Source: Pseudomonas nitroreducens TX1 (GTDB lineage Bacteria > Pseudomonadota > Gammaproteobacteria > Pseudomonadales > Pseudomonadaceae). From it: 64,000 nt of DNA. Each line of letters opens with the position of its first letter. Positions within the stretch are counted from its first letter, which is position 1. Below, piece after piece: positions 24,020 through 33,377 of this stretch. The DNA lies in NCBI RefSeq assembly GCF_000313755.1, contig NZ_AMZB01000116.1, positions 60,267-124,266 of the forward strand, read 5' to 3'. Position numbers and translations under genes: made by a program. The notes under the pieces were generated by a model. The model made no database searches. It was not told the DNA's origin and was given only the letters and a program-made list of their open reading frames with translations.

Positions 24020-24216
24020 GGGGATGTCCTGAATCGGGATAAACAGCGGGGAAGGATATCCGCATTCGCTGTAAAACGCCGCAGCCGGGAACTTTCTGTA
24101 GGACTGAAGCGTCGGAAGTCGCCAGAAACGATAACCACTATTGAACGGGATGATTTCTGCTCGCCTCGAGCGGTTGATAGCCTTTCCCTACCCCGAACCA
24201 GCCTGCGTGTGAAACC

Positions 24217-24432
24217 ATGAACCGTGCCCTCGCCCTCCTTTCCCTGACCCTGCCCCTGTGGCTGGTGGGCTGCGCCAGCCAACCGGCGCCGCAGCCAGAG
24301 CCCTACAGCGACGAGCAAGTCAAATCCTTCGCGCTGAAGATGCTGGGGGCCAGCAATATGTCCGATGAGCTGTACGCCAAGTACCGTCGGGCACTGACCG
24401 AGCCGCATGAGGATGGGCGGAGCGGGAGCTGA
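24217..24432 (+). CDS. Small lipoprotein
   Basis: This 71-residue protein has a classical lipobox: MNRALALLSLTLPLWLVGCAS, with the acylated Cys at residue 19. Residues after it (SQPAPQPEP) lack Asp at +2, so the outer membrane is the likely destination. The mature part (YSDEQVKSFALKMLGASNMSDELYAKYRRAL) is a short helix of unknown role. Confidence 0.75.
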   Translation: MNRALALLSLTLPLWLVGCASQPAPQPEPYSDEQVKSFALKMLGASNMSDELYAKYRRALTEPHEDGRSGS

Positions 24433-24570
24433 ACATCCACGCCGTATCCGGAGAAGCGGAGCGTCTCCGCCAAGCCCCTCGCGGCGGAACGCGTTTTCCC
24501 TTTTGCCTCTGAAGGCCAGCGATACAGCCCCGTGCCCAGCGAGCGTGGCGATGGGTCGCTTATCGTGCTG

Positions 24571-24643
24571 TTCGCGAGCAAGCTCGCTCCTACAAAGAGC
24601 GCTCCGAGCAAGGGCGAGCTGTAGGAGCGAGCTTGCTCGCGAA
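24571..24643. repeat. Inverted REP pair (REPIN-like)
   Basis: A 24 bp unit at 24571-24594 (begins TTCGCGAGCAAGCTCGCTCC) is repeated exactly as its reverse complement at 24620-24643, with 25 bp between. Each unit is itself partly palindromic (GCGAGC..GCTCGC). This is the well-known Pseudomonas REP type. Confidence 0.9.
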
Positions 24644-24773
24644 CCGAGCTCTGCCGCTTTCTCAATAGGGCGCTGGCCCGACGACTCGCCCCCCCCAATC
24701 GATAGGCATCACTGCATCTAGCGCCATCCGGCGTGGGGGCTCGGCGGGAGGTCCGTGCAGGCGGCGACTCACG

Positions 24774-24800
24774 TCGCGGGCATGGCCCGCTCCTACAGGG
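24774..24800. repeat. Second-type REP unit (GCGGGC-x-TGGCCCGC core)
   Basis: A palindromic GCGGGCATGGCCCGC followed by TCCTACAGGG. An almost identical copy lies at 39350-39375, after the alpha/beta hydrolase gene. Confidence 0.75.
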
Positions 24801-24815
24801 GCGCTTATCCAGGCG

Positions 24816-24842
24816 AAAAAAAGCCCCGCACGAGGCGGGGCT
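24816..24842 (-). terminator. Terminator of gdhB
   Basis: On the minus strand AGCCCCGC-ctcgt-GCGGGGCT is followed by a run of T (plus-strand A-run 24816-24822). It lies about 30 bp after the gdhB stop. Confidence 0.88.
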
Positions 24843-24873
24843 GGAGCATCAAAAGGTTTTCAGGCGTTGACCG

Positions 24874-27800
24874 TCAGACCGGGCCAGCGCCCTGCTGGTT
24901 GCTTTGCGCCAGGTCGAGCAGCTCGCGGTTGGCCACGGCGTACATGGCGTAGTCGGTGCTGGTGGATGCACGCAGGTCAGCAAGCATGGCGCGCCAGCGC
25001 GCAACCATCGGAGCGTGCTGGTCCAGCCAGAGCGCCACGCGCGCGTCGATTTCCGCGGGGCCATCCTGCATCTGCAGCACCGACACGGTAATTGCGCGCT
25101 GTTGCCAGTCCAGGTCGTCGCGGAAGGCTTCGCGGGCCAGCGCCTGCCAGTTGTTTTCCACCGGCAGGGAGCTGATCTGCTGCAAATACCAGGTCAGTTC
25201 CAACTCGCTGCCCAGGGCGAAGTAGGCGCGCGCCACGTCGGCCGGATCACGGCCGGTGACGTCCGCTGCTTCGACGATCGGCAGCAGGGTGTAGAGGTGA
25301 CTGGTACCGGCGACCATGCGCGCCAGCAGCTCCGGCACGCCCGCATCGACGTAGGCCTGGTAGCGCGCCTGCCACAGTTCGCGGGTCGGGCCTTCAAGCA
25401 GTTCGTTGAGCTTCAGGCCCAGGGCTGCGATGCGCGGACCGAAGTGCGCGACGTCGCGAGCGGCGTCCTGCTCGTTGCGACGACTGCGCAGGAACCAACG
25501 GGTCGCGCGGCGCCCCAGACGCATCAGCTCGTCCATCAGGGTCAGCTGCACTTCCGCCGGCACCTGGTAGTCCAGTGCCTCGATCTGGCGGAACCAGTGC
25601 GGCAGATGGAAGACATCGCGCACGATCACGTAGGCGCCCGCCACGTTCGCCGGCGTCATGCCGGTGGACTCCTTCAGGCGCTGCACGAAGGTGATGCCCA
25701 TGTGGTTGATCAGGTCGTTGGCGATCTGCGTACTGACGATCTCGCGCTTCAGACGGTGCTTGCGCATGGCCGGGCCGAAGGTATCGACCAGGGCCTGCGG
25801 GAAGGCCGTCTCCATGTCGCGGGTCAGGTAGTCGTCGTCCGGCACCAGCGAACCCAGCAGCTGTTCCTTCAGATCGATCTTGCTGTAGGAAATCAGCACA
25901 GCCAGTTCGGCGCGGGTCAGGCCCTGGCCGGCAGCGATGCGCTCGGCAAGGCCGTCGTCGGTGGGCAGGAATTCCAGCGCGCGATCCAGCTTGCCACGCG
26001 CCTCAAGGTCGCTCATCAGCCGCTTGTACTCGGCGATGCGCTCGCGGGCGCGGCGCTCGGCCAGGGACAGCGCCTGGGTCTGCTTGTAGTTGTTGCCCAG
26101 CACCAGGTCGGACACCTGGTCGGTCATTTCCGCCAGCAGCTTGTTGCGCTGCTTGCTGGTCATGTCGCCGGCGGTCACCACCTCGTTGAGCAGGATCTTG
26201 ATGTTCACCTCGTGGTCGGAGCAGTCCACACCACCGGCGTTATCGATGAAGTCGGTGTTGCAGGCGCCGCCGTTGAGGCCGAACTCGACCCGCGCCAGCT
26301 GCGTCATGCCGAGGTTGCCGCCCTCGCCCACCACTTTCACCCGCAGGTCGCGGCCGTCCACGCGCAGGCCGTCGTTGGCCTTGTCGCCGACGTCGGCGTG
26401 GGTTTCGTCACTGGACTTCACGTAGGTGCCGATGCCGCCGTTCCACAGCAGGTCCACCGGCGCCTTGAGCAGCGCATGGATCAGCTCGGTCGGGGTCAGG
26501 CGCTCGGCATCGATGTCGAAGCGCGCGCGCACTTCCGGGGTCAGGGTGATGCTCTTGGCGCTGCGCAGGAAGATGCCGCCACCGGCGGAGATCAACGAAG
26601 CGTCGTAATCGGCCCAACTGGAACGCGGCAGGTTGAACAGGCGCTGGCGCTCGGCGAAGCTCGCCGCCGGGTCCGGATTCGGGTCGAGGAAGATGTGCAT
26701 GTGGTTGAACGCTGCAACCATCTGCAGCTTGTCGGACATCAGCAGGCCGTTGCCGAACACGTCGCCGGCCATGTCGCCGATGCCGATGACGGTGACGCTG
26801 TCCTTCTGCACGTCGATGCCGCGCTCGCGGAAGTGCCGCTGCACCGAGACCCAGCCGCCACGGGCGGTAATGCCCATGCCCTTGTGGTCGTAGCCGGCGG
26901 AGCCGCCGGAGGCGAAGGCGTCGCCAAGCCAGAAGTTGTAGTCGGCGGAAATGCCGTTGGCGATGTCGGAGAAAGTCGCGGTGCCCTTGTCCGCCGCCAC
27001 CACCAGGTAGGGGTCGTCGGCGTCGTGGCGCACCACGTTGGCAGGCGGCACGACCTGGCCTTCCTTGAGGTTGTCGGTGATGTCCAGCAGGCCGGAGATG
27101 AAGATGCGGTAGCAGGCAATGGCCTCGGCCTGGATATCGTCGCGGCTGCCGCCGACCGGCAGGCGGCGCGGGATGAAGCCGCCCTTGGCGCCGGTGGGCA
27201 CGATCACCGCGTTCTTGACTTGTTGCGCCTTCACCAGGCCCAGCACTTCGGTGCGGAAGTCTTCCTCGCGATCAGACCAGCGCAGGCCGCCACGGGCCAC
27301 GTCGCCGAAGCGCAGGTGCACGCCTTCCACACGCGGGCAGTAGACGAATATCTCGAACTTGGGCGTCGGCCGCGGGATTTCCGGGATGGCCTTGGGGTTG
27401 AACTTGAAGCTGAAGTAGCTCTTGTTCTGCCCAGCTACGTCCGGCTGGTAGAAGTTGGTGCGCAGGGTCGCCTTGATCAGGTCGAGGTAGCGCCTCAGGA
27501 TGCGGTCCTCGTTGAGCACCTGGACGTTGTCCAGGGCCGCGAGAATCGCCTGTTCCAGCTTCTGCTGCTTGTCTTCAAGGTCCTCGGCGGTGAGCTTGCG
27601 GGCGAGGTAGAAGCGGGTCTTGAACAGGCGCACCAGTTCGCGGGCGATGTCCACGTGGGCGTTCAGCGCGCTGGCGATGTAGCCCAGGTCGAAGCCCAGG
27701 CGAATCTGCTTGAGATAGCGCGCGTAGGCGCGCAGCAGCGCCACGTCGCGCCACGGCAGGCCGGCGGTCAGCACCAGGCGGTTGAAGGCATCGTTCTCGG

Positions 27801-29736
27801 CGTCGCCGTTGACGATGTGGACGAAGGCGTCCTGCAGGGTCTCGTTGAGTTCCTGGATGTTGACGTCCAGGCCCTCGGCGTAGGTGAAGGCGAAGTCGTG
27901 GATCCAGTACTCGCGGCCGTTGGTGTGGCGCAGCCGATAGGGGAACTCGCCGAGCACGCGCAGGCCGAGGTTTTCCAGAATAGGCAAGACGTCCGACAGG
28001 GCCAACGGCGTGTCGGCGTGGTACAGCTTGCAATGCAGCTGCTGTTCGCCCTGGGCCAGCGGCTGGTAGAAGCTCATCACCAGTGGGCGGCTGTCGGACA
28101 GGCTGGACAGGTGCTGCAGGTCCACCACCGCGAAATGCGGGGCAAAGCGCTCGCGGTAGCCGGCCGGGAAGCCCTTCGGGAAGTCTTCCAGCAGGTTGTT
28201 GCCCTGCCCTTCGCCGAAGTTCTCCAGCACCAGTGCGGCGTAGTCGTCCTGCCAGGAGCGGCAGGCCTGGATCGCCTCCTGCTCCAGCTGGGCGGCATCA
28301 ACGTCGATACGATTCTTCGGATCGACACGCAGGATGAACTGCACGCGGGCCAGGGTGGATTCGGAGAAGAAGGTCCAGAACTCGCAGTCGCTGGCCTTCA
28401 GGCGCTCCATCAGCACCTGCTGGATCTTCATCCGCGTTTCGGTGGAATAGATGTCACGCGGTACGTAGGCCAGGCAGTAGGCGAAGCGGCCGTACGGGTC
28501 CTTGCGCAGGAACAGGCGAATCTTGTTGCGTTCCTGGATCTGCACGATGGACATGGCGGTGTTGTACAGCTCATCCACCGGGGTCTGGAACAGATCGTCG
28601 CGCGGCAGCACCTCGAGGATCTGCGCCAGCTCCTTGCCCAGGTGCGCCTTGCTGTCGAAACCGGAATTCTTCAACACCGCAGCGACCTTGCCACGGATGA
28701 ACGGGATGTCGAACACGCTCTCGGCATAGACCGCCGAGGTATACAGGCCGAGGAAGCGGAACTCGCGGACGACCTTGCCCTTGGCGTCGATCTCGCGGAT
28801 CGACACGTAGTCCGGGTAGGCCGGGCGGTGCACGCGGCTGGGCTGCGAGGCCTTGGCGAAGGACAGCAGTACCGGCTCGCGCAGGTAGGTCACCGCGTAG
28901 TCCTCGATGTGCAGGTCGTCCTTGTTAAGGCCGGCGCGCAGGGTGCGGGTCAGGCCGAGGAAGGCCTTCTCGTCGTACACCAGGTGGCCGCCGTCGGCTT
29001 CCTCCTGCACGGTGAATTCTTCATAGCCAAGGAAGGTGAAGTGGTTGTCCAGCAGCCACTCGAGGAAGGCGCGCACCTCGGCGGTTTCCTCGGCGCGAGC
29101 CTTGAGCTTGGATTTGCCCAGCCAGGCCAGCAGCTCTTCGGCCTTGGTGCGCATGGCCGGGAAATCGGCTACCGCCAGGCGGACTTCGCCCAGCACCTCC
29201 AGCAGGGCTTTTTCCAGGGTGCGCAGTTCGCCGGCCTGGGAGACGCGGTCGATCTCCAGGTACATCAGCGACTCCTGGCGCACGTCCTTGCCGGTGCTGT
29301 TCTTGGGCAGGATTTCCAGCAACTCGCCCTTGGCGTTGCGGCGCACGCTGAGCACGTTGGTCTGCAGGGTGTGGATGCTGTAGCCGCGGCGGTTCAGCTC
29401 CATGCGCACCGAGTCGACCAGGAACGGTTGGTCCGGGTGCAGCACCTGCACGGCGGTGTGGGTGGACTGCCAGCCATGCTTCTCGTAATCGGGGTTGTAG
29501 ACCGCAACGATAGGCTGGGCGGGGTCGAAACGTTCCAACAGGCGCCAGGAAGACAGCGTGCAGCCGACCAGGTCGGACAGCCTGCGCTGGGTCAATTCGT
29601 CGAGGGAGATGAAGCCGAAGAACTGCTCGGCGAACAGGGTCACTTGTGGCAGACCCTTGTCGTCGACGTGCTGCGCCAGGGCCGCTTTCAGTTGTTGCTG
29701 GAAGTCGGCTTTGCTGGCTGCGGTGAAGAACGCCAT
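24874..29736 (-). CDS. gdhB: NAD-specific glutamate dehydrogenase, large (GdhB) type
   Basis: This 1620-residue protein starts MAFFTAASKADFQQQLKAAL; 1620 is the length I recall for P. aeruginosa GdhB. The long N-terminal ACT-like and helical regions are followed by the catalytic core: the substrate region (GDVARGGLRWSDREEDFRTEVLGLVKAQQVKNAVIVPTGAKGGF) and the nucleotide-binding region (DSVTVIGIGDMAGDVFGNGLLMS). The enzyme oxidises glutamate to 2-oxoglutarate and is an arginine-catabolism enzyme in P. aeruginosa. The gene is monocistronic, with its own terminator. The start is chosen by homology; the frame is open 25 codons upstream. Confidence 0.96.
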   Translation of the reverse strand: MAFFTAASKADFQQQLKAALAQHVDDKGLPQVTLFAEQFFGFISLDELTQRRLSDLVGCTLSSWRLLERFDPAQPIVAVYNPDYEKHGWQSTHTAVQVLHPDQPFLVDSVRMELNRRGYSIHTLQTNVLSVRRNAKGELLEILPKNSTGKDVRQESLMYLEIDRVSQAGELRTLEKALLEVLGEVRLAVADFPAMRTKAEELLAWLGKSKLKARAEETAEVRAFLEWLLDNHFTFLGYEEFTVQEEADGGHLVYDEKAFLGLTRTLRAGLNKDDLHIEDYAVTYLREPVLLSFAKASQPSRVHRPAYPDYVSIREIDAKGKVVREFRFLGLYTSAVYAESVFDIPFIRGKVAAVLKNSGFDSKAHLGKELAQILEVLPRDDLFQTPVDELYNTAMSIVQIQERNKIRLFLRKDPYGRFAYCLAYVPRDIYSTETRMKIQQVLMERLKASDCEFWTFFSESTLARVQFILRVDPKNRIDVDAAQLEQEAIQACRSWQDDYAALVLENFGEGQGNNLLEDFPKGFPAGYRERFAPHFAVVDLQHLSSLSDSRPLVMSFYQPLAQGEQQLHCKLYHADTPLALSDVLPILENLGLRVLGEFPYRLRHTNGREYWIHDFAFTYAEGLDVNIQELNETLQDAFVHIVNGDAENDAFNRLVLTAGLPWRDVALLRAYARYLKQIRLGFDLGYIASALNAHVDIARELVRLFKTRFYLARKLTAEDLEDKQQKLEQAILAALDNVQVLNEDRILRRYLDLIKATLRTNFYQPDVAGQNKSYFSFKFNPKAIPEIPRPTPKFEIFVYCPRVEGVHLRFGDVARGGLRWSDREEDFRTEVLGLVKAQQVKNAVIVPTGAKGGFIPRRLPVGGSRDDIQAEAIACYRIFISGLLDITDNLKEGQVVPPANVVRHDADDPYLVVAADKGTATFSDIANGISADYNFWLGDAFASGGSAGYDHKGMGITARGGWVSVQRHFRERGIDVQKDSVTVIGIGDMAGDVFGNGLLMSDKLQMVAAFNHMHIFLDPNPDPAASFAERQRLFNLPRSSWADYDASLISAGGGIFLRSAKSITLTPEVRARFDIDAERLTPTELIHALLKAPVDLLWNGGIGTYVKSSDETHADVGDKANDGLRVDGRDLRVKVVGEGGNLGMTQLARVEFGLNGGACNTDFIDNAGGVDCSDHEVNIKILLNEVVTAGDMTSKQRNKLLAEMTDQVSDLVLGNNYKQTQALSLAERRARERIAEYKRLMSDLEARGKLDRALEFLPTDDGLAERIAAGQGLTRAELAVLISYSKIDLKEQLLGSLVPDDDYLTRDMETAFPQALVDTFGPAMRKHRLKREIVSTQIANDLINHMGITFVQRLKESTGMTPANVAGAYVIVRDVFHLPHWFRQIEALDYQVPAEVQLTLMDELMRLGRRATRWFLRSRRNEQDAARDVAHFGPRIAALGLKLNELLEGPTRELWQARYQAYVDAGVPELLARMVAGTSHLYTLLPIVEAADVTGRDPADVARAYFALGSELELTWYLQQISSLPVENNWQALAREAFRDDLDWQQRAITVSVLQMQDGPAEIDARVALWLDQHAPMVARWRAMLADLRASTSTDYAMYAVANRELLDLAQSNQQGAGPV

Positions 29737-30042
29737 GTTGGTACTCCGCTGGGCTCGTTTTGTTGGATTGAGCGTAGAACGCATATCGCCTTGTGTCGGG
29801 CCACAGGTCATAGACGGGCAGTGTGACCCTCGATTGACAACCCCGACCGGGCGGTCACCGATCCCAGCGAGCTTATCGGGAGTGGCCAGGCCGTGGCTTA
29901 CGGGGCTGCGACATATTCGTTCAACGGCATGCAGAGGCTACGCCCACGCAGAGACGACAGATTTCCCGGTACGATCGTTCCGCACCTGCCGCAGGAAATA
30001 TCAAAGCGCTATCATGCGGACTCCTGCCCTGGAACGGACGCC
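29737..30042. other. Divergent intergenic region gdhB / DUF1353 gene
   Basis: This 306 bp region has no gene. It contains the short inverted repeat GACCG-gg-CGGTC (29845-29856). I could not pick out a convincing -35/-10 pair for either direction. Confidence 0.4.
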
Positions 30043-30915
30043 ATGCAACGCCACCCACCCTTGCACCGCCCGCTGCTGCGCCACCTGGACAACCTGCTGG
30101 TCACCCTGTTGGGCGTGACGCTGCTGGTGCTGGCCTGGCTGTTCCTCGACGAAGCCGTACGGCCGCTGCTGATCGGCGCGGTCCCGGTCTATCTCGGCGT
30201 ATTGTTGCCACGCATCGTCGGCCGCACCGAGCGCCTGCGCCGGGTCGAAGCCGCGCGGGAGCGCTCGGTGCGCGAGTGGGGCTTCTGCAGTCGCGACCGC
30301 AACGGCCCGTGGATCAACTACATCGACTTCCCGCTGGTCTGCGAGGAGCCGCTGTTCCAGGGTCGCTTCTTCTACAGCGAGTGGCTGGTGGTGCACGACG
30401 GGCGCATCATCATCAACCCCGGGCCCGCCAGCGTGGACCTTGCCGCCGGCACCGTGAGCTACGACTTCGGCTGTACGCGCACCTACGCCTGGGACGGCTG
30501 CTCGCCGAAGGTGCCGTTCTTCTGGATCGCCACCCTCGGCACGCCGGATTGGTGGGAACACCTGGAAAGCGTGCAGTGCCTGCGCCACGGGCAGCAGAAG
30601 GAACGCACGATGTTCTGGCCGGTGGCGCACCACGCGAGCCTGGTGCACGACGCGCTGTACCAGTTCCTCAACGTCGCCCCGGTGACCAAGGCCGAGGCGG
30701 ACGAGCTGTTCCACCGCATGCTGCTGCGCGCCGGCATGCCGCGCCTGGTGGCCTGGGTCTACCGCTTCGCGGTGGTCCATGGCGGTGCGCGCGATATGCG
30801 CCAGCAGCGCAACCCCAATTCCGCGCTGCATTGCCTGACACCGCTGCCCGGCGTAGAAACCGTTCGGGAACCGGCAGCGCCGCACAAGGCTCGAAGCGCA
30901 GCGCTGCAAGAGTGA
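30043..30915 (+). CDS. DUF1353-family protein with N-terminal membrane segments
   Basis: This is a 290-residue protein. Two hydrophobic helices (~19-38 and 42-58, LLVTLLGVTLLVLAWLF and LLIGAVPVYLGVLLPR) precede a cytoplasmic domain. That domain carries the DUF1353 pattern HHASLVHDALYQF...VTKAEADELFHRMLLRAGMPR. The family is of unknown function and was first noted in phage-like loci. The start at 30043 follows GGAACGGACGCC; the frame is open 50 codons upstream but without a ribosome binding site. It lies 62 bp upstream of moxR on the same strand and may be its first co-transcribed gene. Confidence 0.82.
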   Translation: MQRHPPLHRPLLRHLDNLLVTLLGVTLLVLAWLFLDEAVRPLLIGAVPVYLGVLLPRIVGRTERLRRVEAARERSVREWGFCSRDRNGPWINYIDFPLVCEEPLFQGRFFYSEWLVVHDGRIIINPGPASVDLAAGTVSYDFGCTRTYAWDGCSPKVPFFWIATLGTPDWWEHLESVQCLRHGQQKERTMFWPVAHHASLVHDALYQFLNVAPVTKAEADELFHRMLLRAGMPRLVAWVYRFAVVHGGARDMRQQRNPNSALHCLTPLPGVETVREPAAPHKARSAALQE

Positions 30916-30977
30916 GGGCCGATGCAGTAAAATAGGCGGCCCGACAGCCCCACCCTTAGTCCCAGGAAATCCACGCG

Positions 30978-31937
30978 ATGGAACATCGTGAGTCGCTCCT
31001 TGCACTGCGCCAGTATCTCTCCAGCCAGATCCTCGGCCAGGAAAAGCTCATCGAGCGGCTGCTCATCGCCCTGATCGCCGATGGCCACCTGCTGGTGGAG
31101 GGCGCGCCGGGTCTGGCCAAGACCAAGGCCATCAAGGATCTGGCCGAGGGCCTGGAGGCCGACTTCCACCGCATCCAGTTCACTCCGGACCTGCTCCCTG
31201 CCGACATCACCGGCACCGAGATCTATCGCCCGGAAAACGGCAGCTTCGTGTTCCAGCAGGGACCGATCTTCCACCACCTGGTGCTGGCCGATGAAATCAA
31301 CCGCGCGCCGGCCAAGGTGCAGTCCGCCCTGCTCGAAGCCATGGCCGAGCGCCAGGTCAGCGTGGGGCGCAGCACCTACGACCTGCCGCCGCTGTTCCTG
31401 GTGATGGCGACGCAGAACCCTATCGAGCAGGAAGGCACCTACCCGCTGCCCGAGGCGCAGCTCGACCGCTTCCTCATGCATGTGAAGATCGGCTATCCGG
31501 AGGCCTCCGTGGAACGCCGCATCCTCCAGCAGGCCCGCGGCGAAGCGCTGCACGGCGAGACCAAGCCGGAGCGCCGGGTCACCCAGGAAGCCATCTTCGC
31601 CGCCCGCCAGGAAATCCTCGGCCTGTACATGGCCGATGCCGTGGAGGAGTACCTGGTGCAGTTGATCATGGCCACGCGCACCCCGGCCAAGTACGACGCC
31701 GAACTGGCCGAGTGGCTGTCCTACGGCGCCAGCCCGCGCGGCTCCATCGCCCTGGACCGTTGCGCACGCGCCCATGCCTGGCTGGCCGGGCGCGACTTCG
31801 TCAGCCCCGAGGACATCCAGGCGATGCTCTTCGACGTGCTGCGCCATCGCCTGATCCTCACCTTCGAGGCGGAAGCCGCCGGGATCGACCAGGACCGCGT
31901 GGTCCAGCGCATCCTCGACGTGGTCGCCGTCGCCTGA
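30978..31937 (+). CDS. MoxR-family AAA+ ATPase
   Basis: This 319-residue ATPase has Walker A EGAPGLAKTK (~41-50), Walker B VLADEINRAP, sensor-1 VMATQNPIEQEGTYPLPEAQLDRF and the C-terminal lid. MoxR proteins act as chaperones that load or activate partners with von Willebrand A domains. It begins the tight moxR-DUF58-DUF4381-batA-batB-batD operon (gaps of 1 bp or overlaps from here to 37801). Confidence 0.94.
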   Translation: MEHRESLLALRQYLSSQILGQEKLIERLLIALIADGHLLVEGAPGLAKTKAIKDLAEGLEADFHRIQFTPDLLPADITGTEIYRPENGSFVFQQGPIFHHLVLADEINRAPAKVQSALLEAMAERQVSVGRSTYDLPPLFLVMATQNPIEQEGTYPLPEAQLDRFLMHVKIGYPEASVERRILQQARGEALHGETKPERRVTQEAIFAARQEILGLYMADAVEEYLVQLIMATRTPAKYDAELAEWLSYGASPRGSIALDRCARAHAWLAGRDFVSPEDIQAMLFDVLRHRLILTFEAEAAGIDQDRVVQRILDVVAVA

Positions 31938-31938
31938 C

Positions 31939-32883
31939 ATGCACAACGTCCTGGCGCCCGGCGTGGCCGTCTCGCTCGGCGAGCTGATCGAGATCCGTCA
32001 CCGCCTGCGTGAAGTCCAGCTGTTCTCCACGCCCTCGCGGCGCAGCCCGCTGATCGGCCTGCACCACTCGCGCCTGCGCGGCCGTGGCGTGGACTTCGAC
32101 CAGGTGCGCGTCTACCAGGCCGGCGACGACGTGCGCACCATCGACTGGCGTGTCACCGCACGCACCCAGGAGCCGCACACCAAGCTGTTCCATGAAGAAC
32201 GCGAGCGTCCGGTGTTCGTGCTGGTCGAGCAGAGTGCCCGGCTGTTCTTCGGCTCCGGGCTGAGCTTCAAGTCCGTGCTCGCCGCCCGCGCCGCCGCTTT
32301 CGTCGGCTGGGCTGCGCTGGCGCACAACGACCGCATCGGCGGGCTGGTCTTCACCGACAGCGAATGCCATGAAATCAAGCCGCGCCGCAGCAAGCAGAGC
32401 CTGCTGCAGCTGTTCAACCTGATCGTGCGCGCCAACAACGCGTTGCTCGCCGGCTCCAACCTCAGCCACAGCGGCGACGGCTTCGGCATGGCCCTGCGCC
32501 GCGCCCGCGAGGTGCTGCGTCCCGGCAGCCTGATCATGGTGGTGTGCGACGAGCGCGCGCTCAGTGACGTCGCCGAACAACAGCTTTCCCTGCTGTCACG
32601 CCACACCGACCTGGTGATGCTGCCGGTCTCCGACCCGCTCGACCACGCATTGCCTGCCGCCGGGCTGTTGAGATTCGCCGAGGGTCAGGCGCAGCTGGAG
32701 CTGGACACCCACATCGACGAGCAACGCCTGGCCTACCGCGCCCTTGGCGAAGCCCGCCGCCAACGCTGGCAGCGCCTCGCCCTGCGCCTGGGCGTGCCGC
32801 TGCTGCCGCTGACCACCCAGGAAGAACTGGTGGAACAGCTGCGCAACCTGCTGGAACAGCACGAGCCGGGCTACGCGAAATGA
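31939..32883 (+). CDS. DUF58-domain protein
   Basis: This 314-residue protein contains the DUF58 hallmark GRGVDFDQVRVYQAGDDVRTIDWRVTARTQEPHTKLFHEERERPVFVLVEQS, then a vWA-like fold. Members are regular partners of MoxR ATPases. It starts one base after the moxR stop and overlaps the next gene by ATGA. Confidence 0.92.
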   Translation: MHNVLAPGVAVSLGELIEIRHRLREVQLFSTPSRRSPLIGLHHSRLRGRGVDFDQVRVYQAGDDVRTIDWRVTARTQEPHTKLFHEERERPVFVLVEQSARLFFGSGLSFKSVLAARAAAFVGWAALAHNDRIGGLVFTDSECHEIKPRRSKQSLLQLFNLIVRANNALLAGSNLSHSGDGFGMALRRAREVLRPGSLIMVVCDERALSDVAEQQLSLLSRHTDLVMLPVSDPLDHALPAAGLLRFAEGQAQLELDTHIDEQRLAYRALGEARRQRWQRLALRLGVPLLPLTTQEELVEQLRNLLEQHEPGYAK

Positions 32884-33377
32884 ATCCCCTCGACCAGTTG
32901 CAACCGCTGATCGAACCCGCCGCGGTGCCCTGGTGGCCGCCGGCGCCGGGCTGGTGGTTGCTCGCCGCGCTGCTGCCGTTGCTGCTCTGGCTGCTGTGGC
33001 GCAACCGCCAGCGCTGGCTGCCCAAGCGCAAGGCCAAGGTCGCCGCGGAGGCGCCACTGGACCCGCTTCGCGAAGCCGCGCTGGAAGAGCTCAAGCGCCT
33101 GCCGCGCCCCTACGACCACGCGCCGGCCGGCCCCTGGCTGCAAGCGCTGAACGGTCTGCTCAAGCGCCTGTCCCGCGCGCGCTGGCCGGAGAGCCACAGC
33201 CACACCCTGAGCGGCCGCGCCTGGCTGGCCTTCCTCGACACCCGCTGCCCGGCCGCCGGCCTGACCCGCTGGATGATCCTGGTGGAAGGCGGCTACCGCG
33301 CCGAGTGCAAGCTGGACGACAAGGCCATCGACGGTCTCGCCGCCGCGGTGGAAACCTGGGTGCGCAAGCATGTTTGA
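32880..33377 (+). CDS. DUF4381-family membrane protein
   Basis: This 165-residue protein has a Pro-rich entry (VPWWPPAPGWWLL), one TM (LLAALLPLLLWLLWRNRQRW, ~26-45) and a cytoplasmic helical domain (AALEELKRLPRP...LNGLLKRLSRARWPE). This is the family regularly found between the DUF58 and BatA genes. Overlaps on both sides show tight translational coupling. Confidence 0.88.
   Translation: MNPLDQLQPLIEPAAVPWWPPAPGWWLLAALLPLLLWLLWRNRQRWLPKRKAKVAAEAPLDPLREAALEELKRLPRPYDHAPAGPWLQALNGLLKRLSRARWPESHSHTLSGRAWLAFLDTRCPAAGLTRWMILVEGGYRAECKLDDKAIDGLAAAVETWVRKHV

Noticed and set aside
24904..29826. A 1640-codon open frame on the plus strand opposite gdhB
   Set aside because: It is a high-GC antisense shadow of gdhB: it runs exactly opposite, with low-complexity His/Gln/Val/Gly/Ala composition and no domain.
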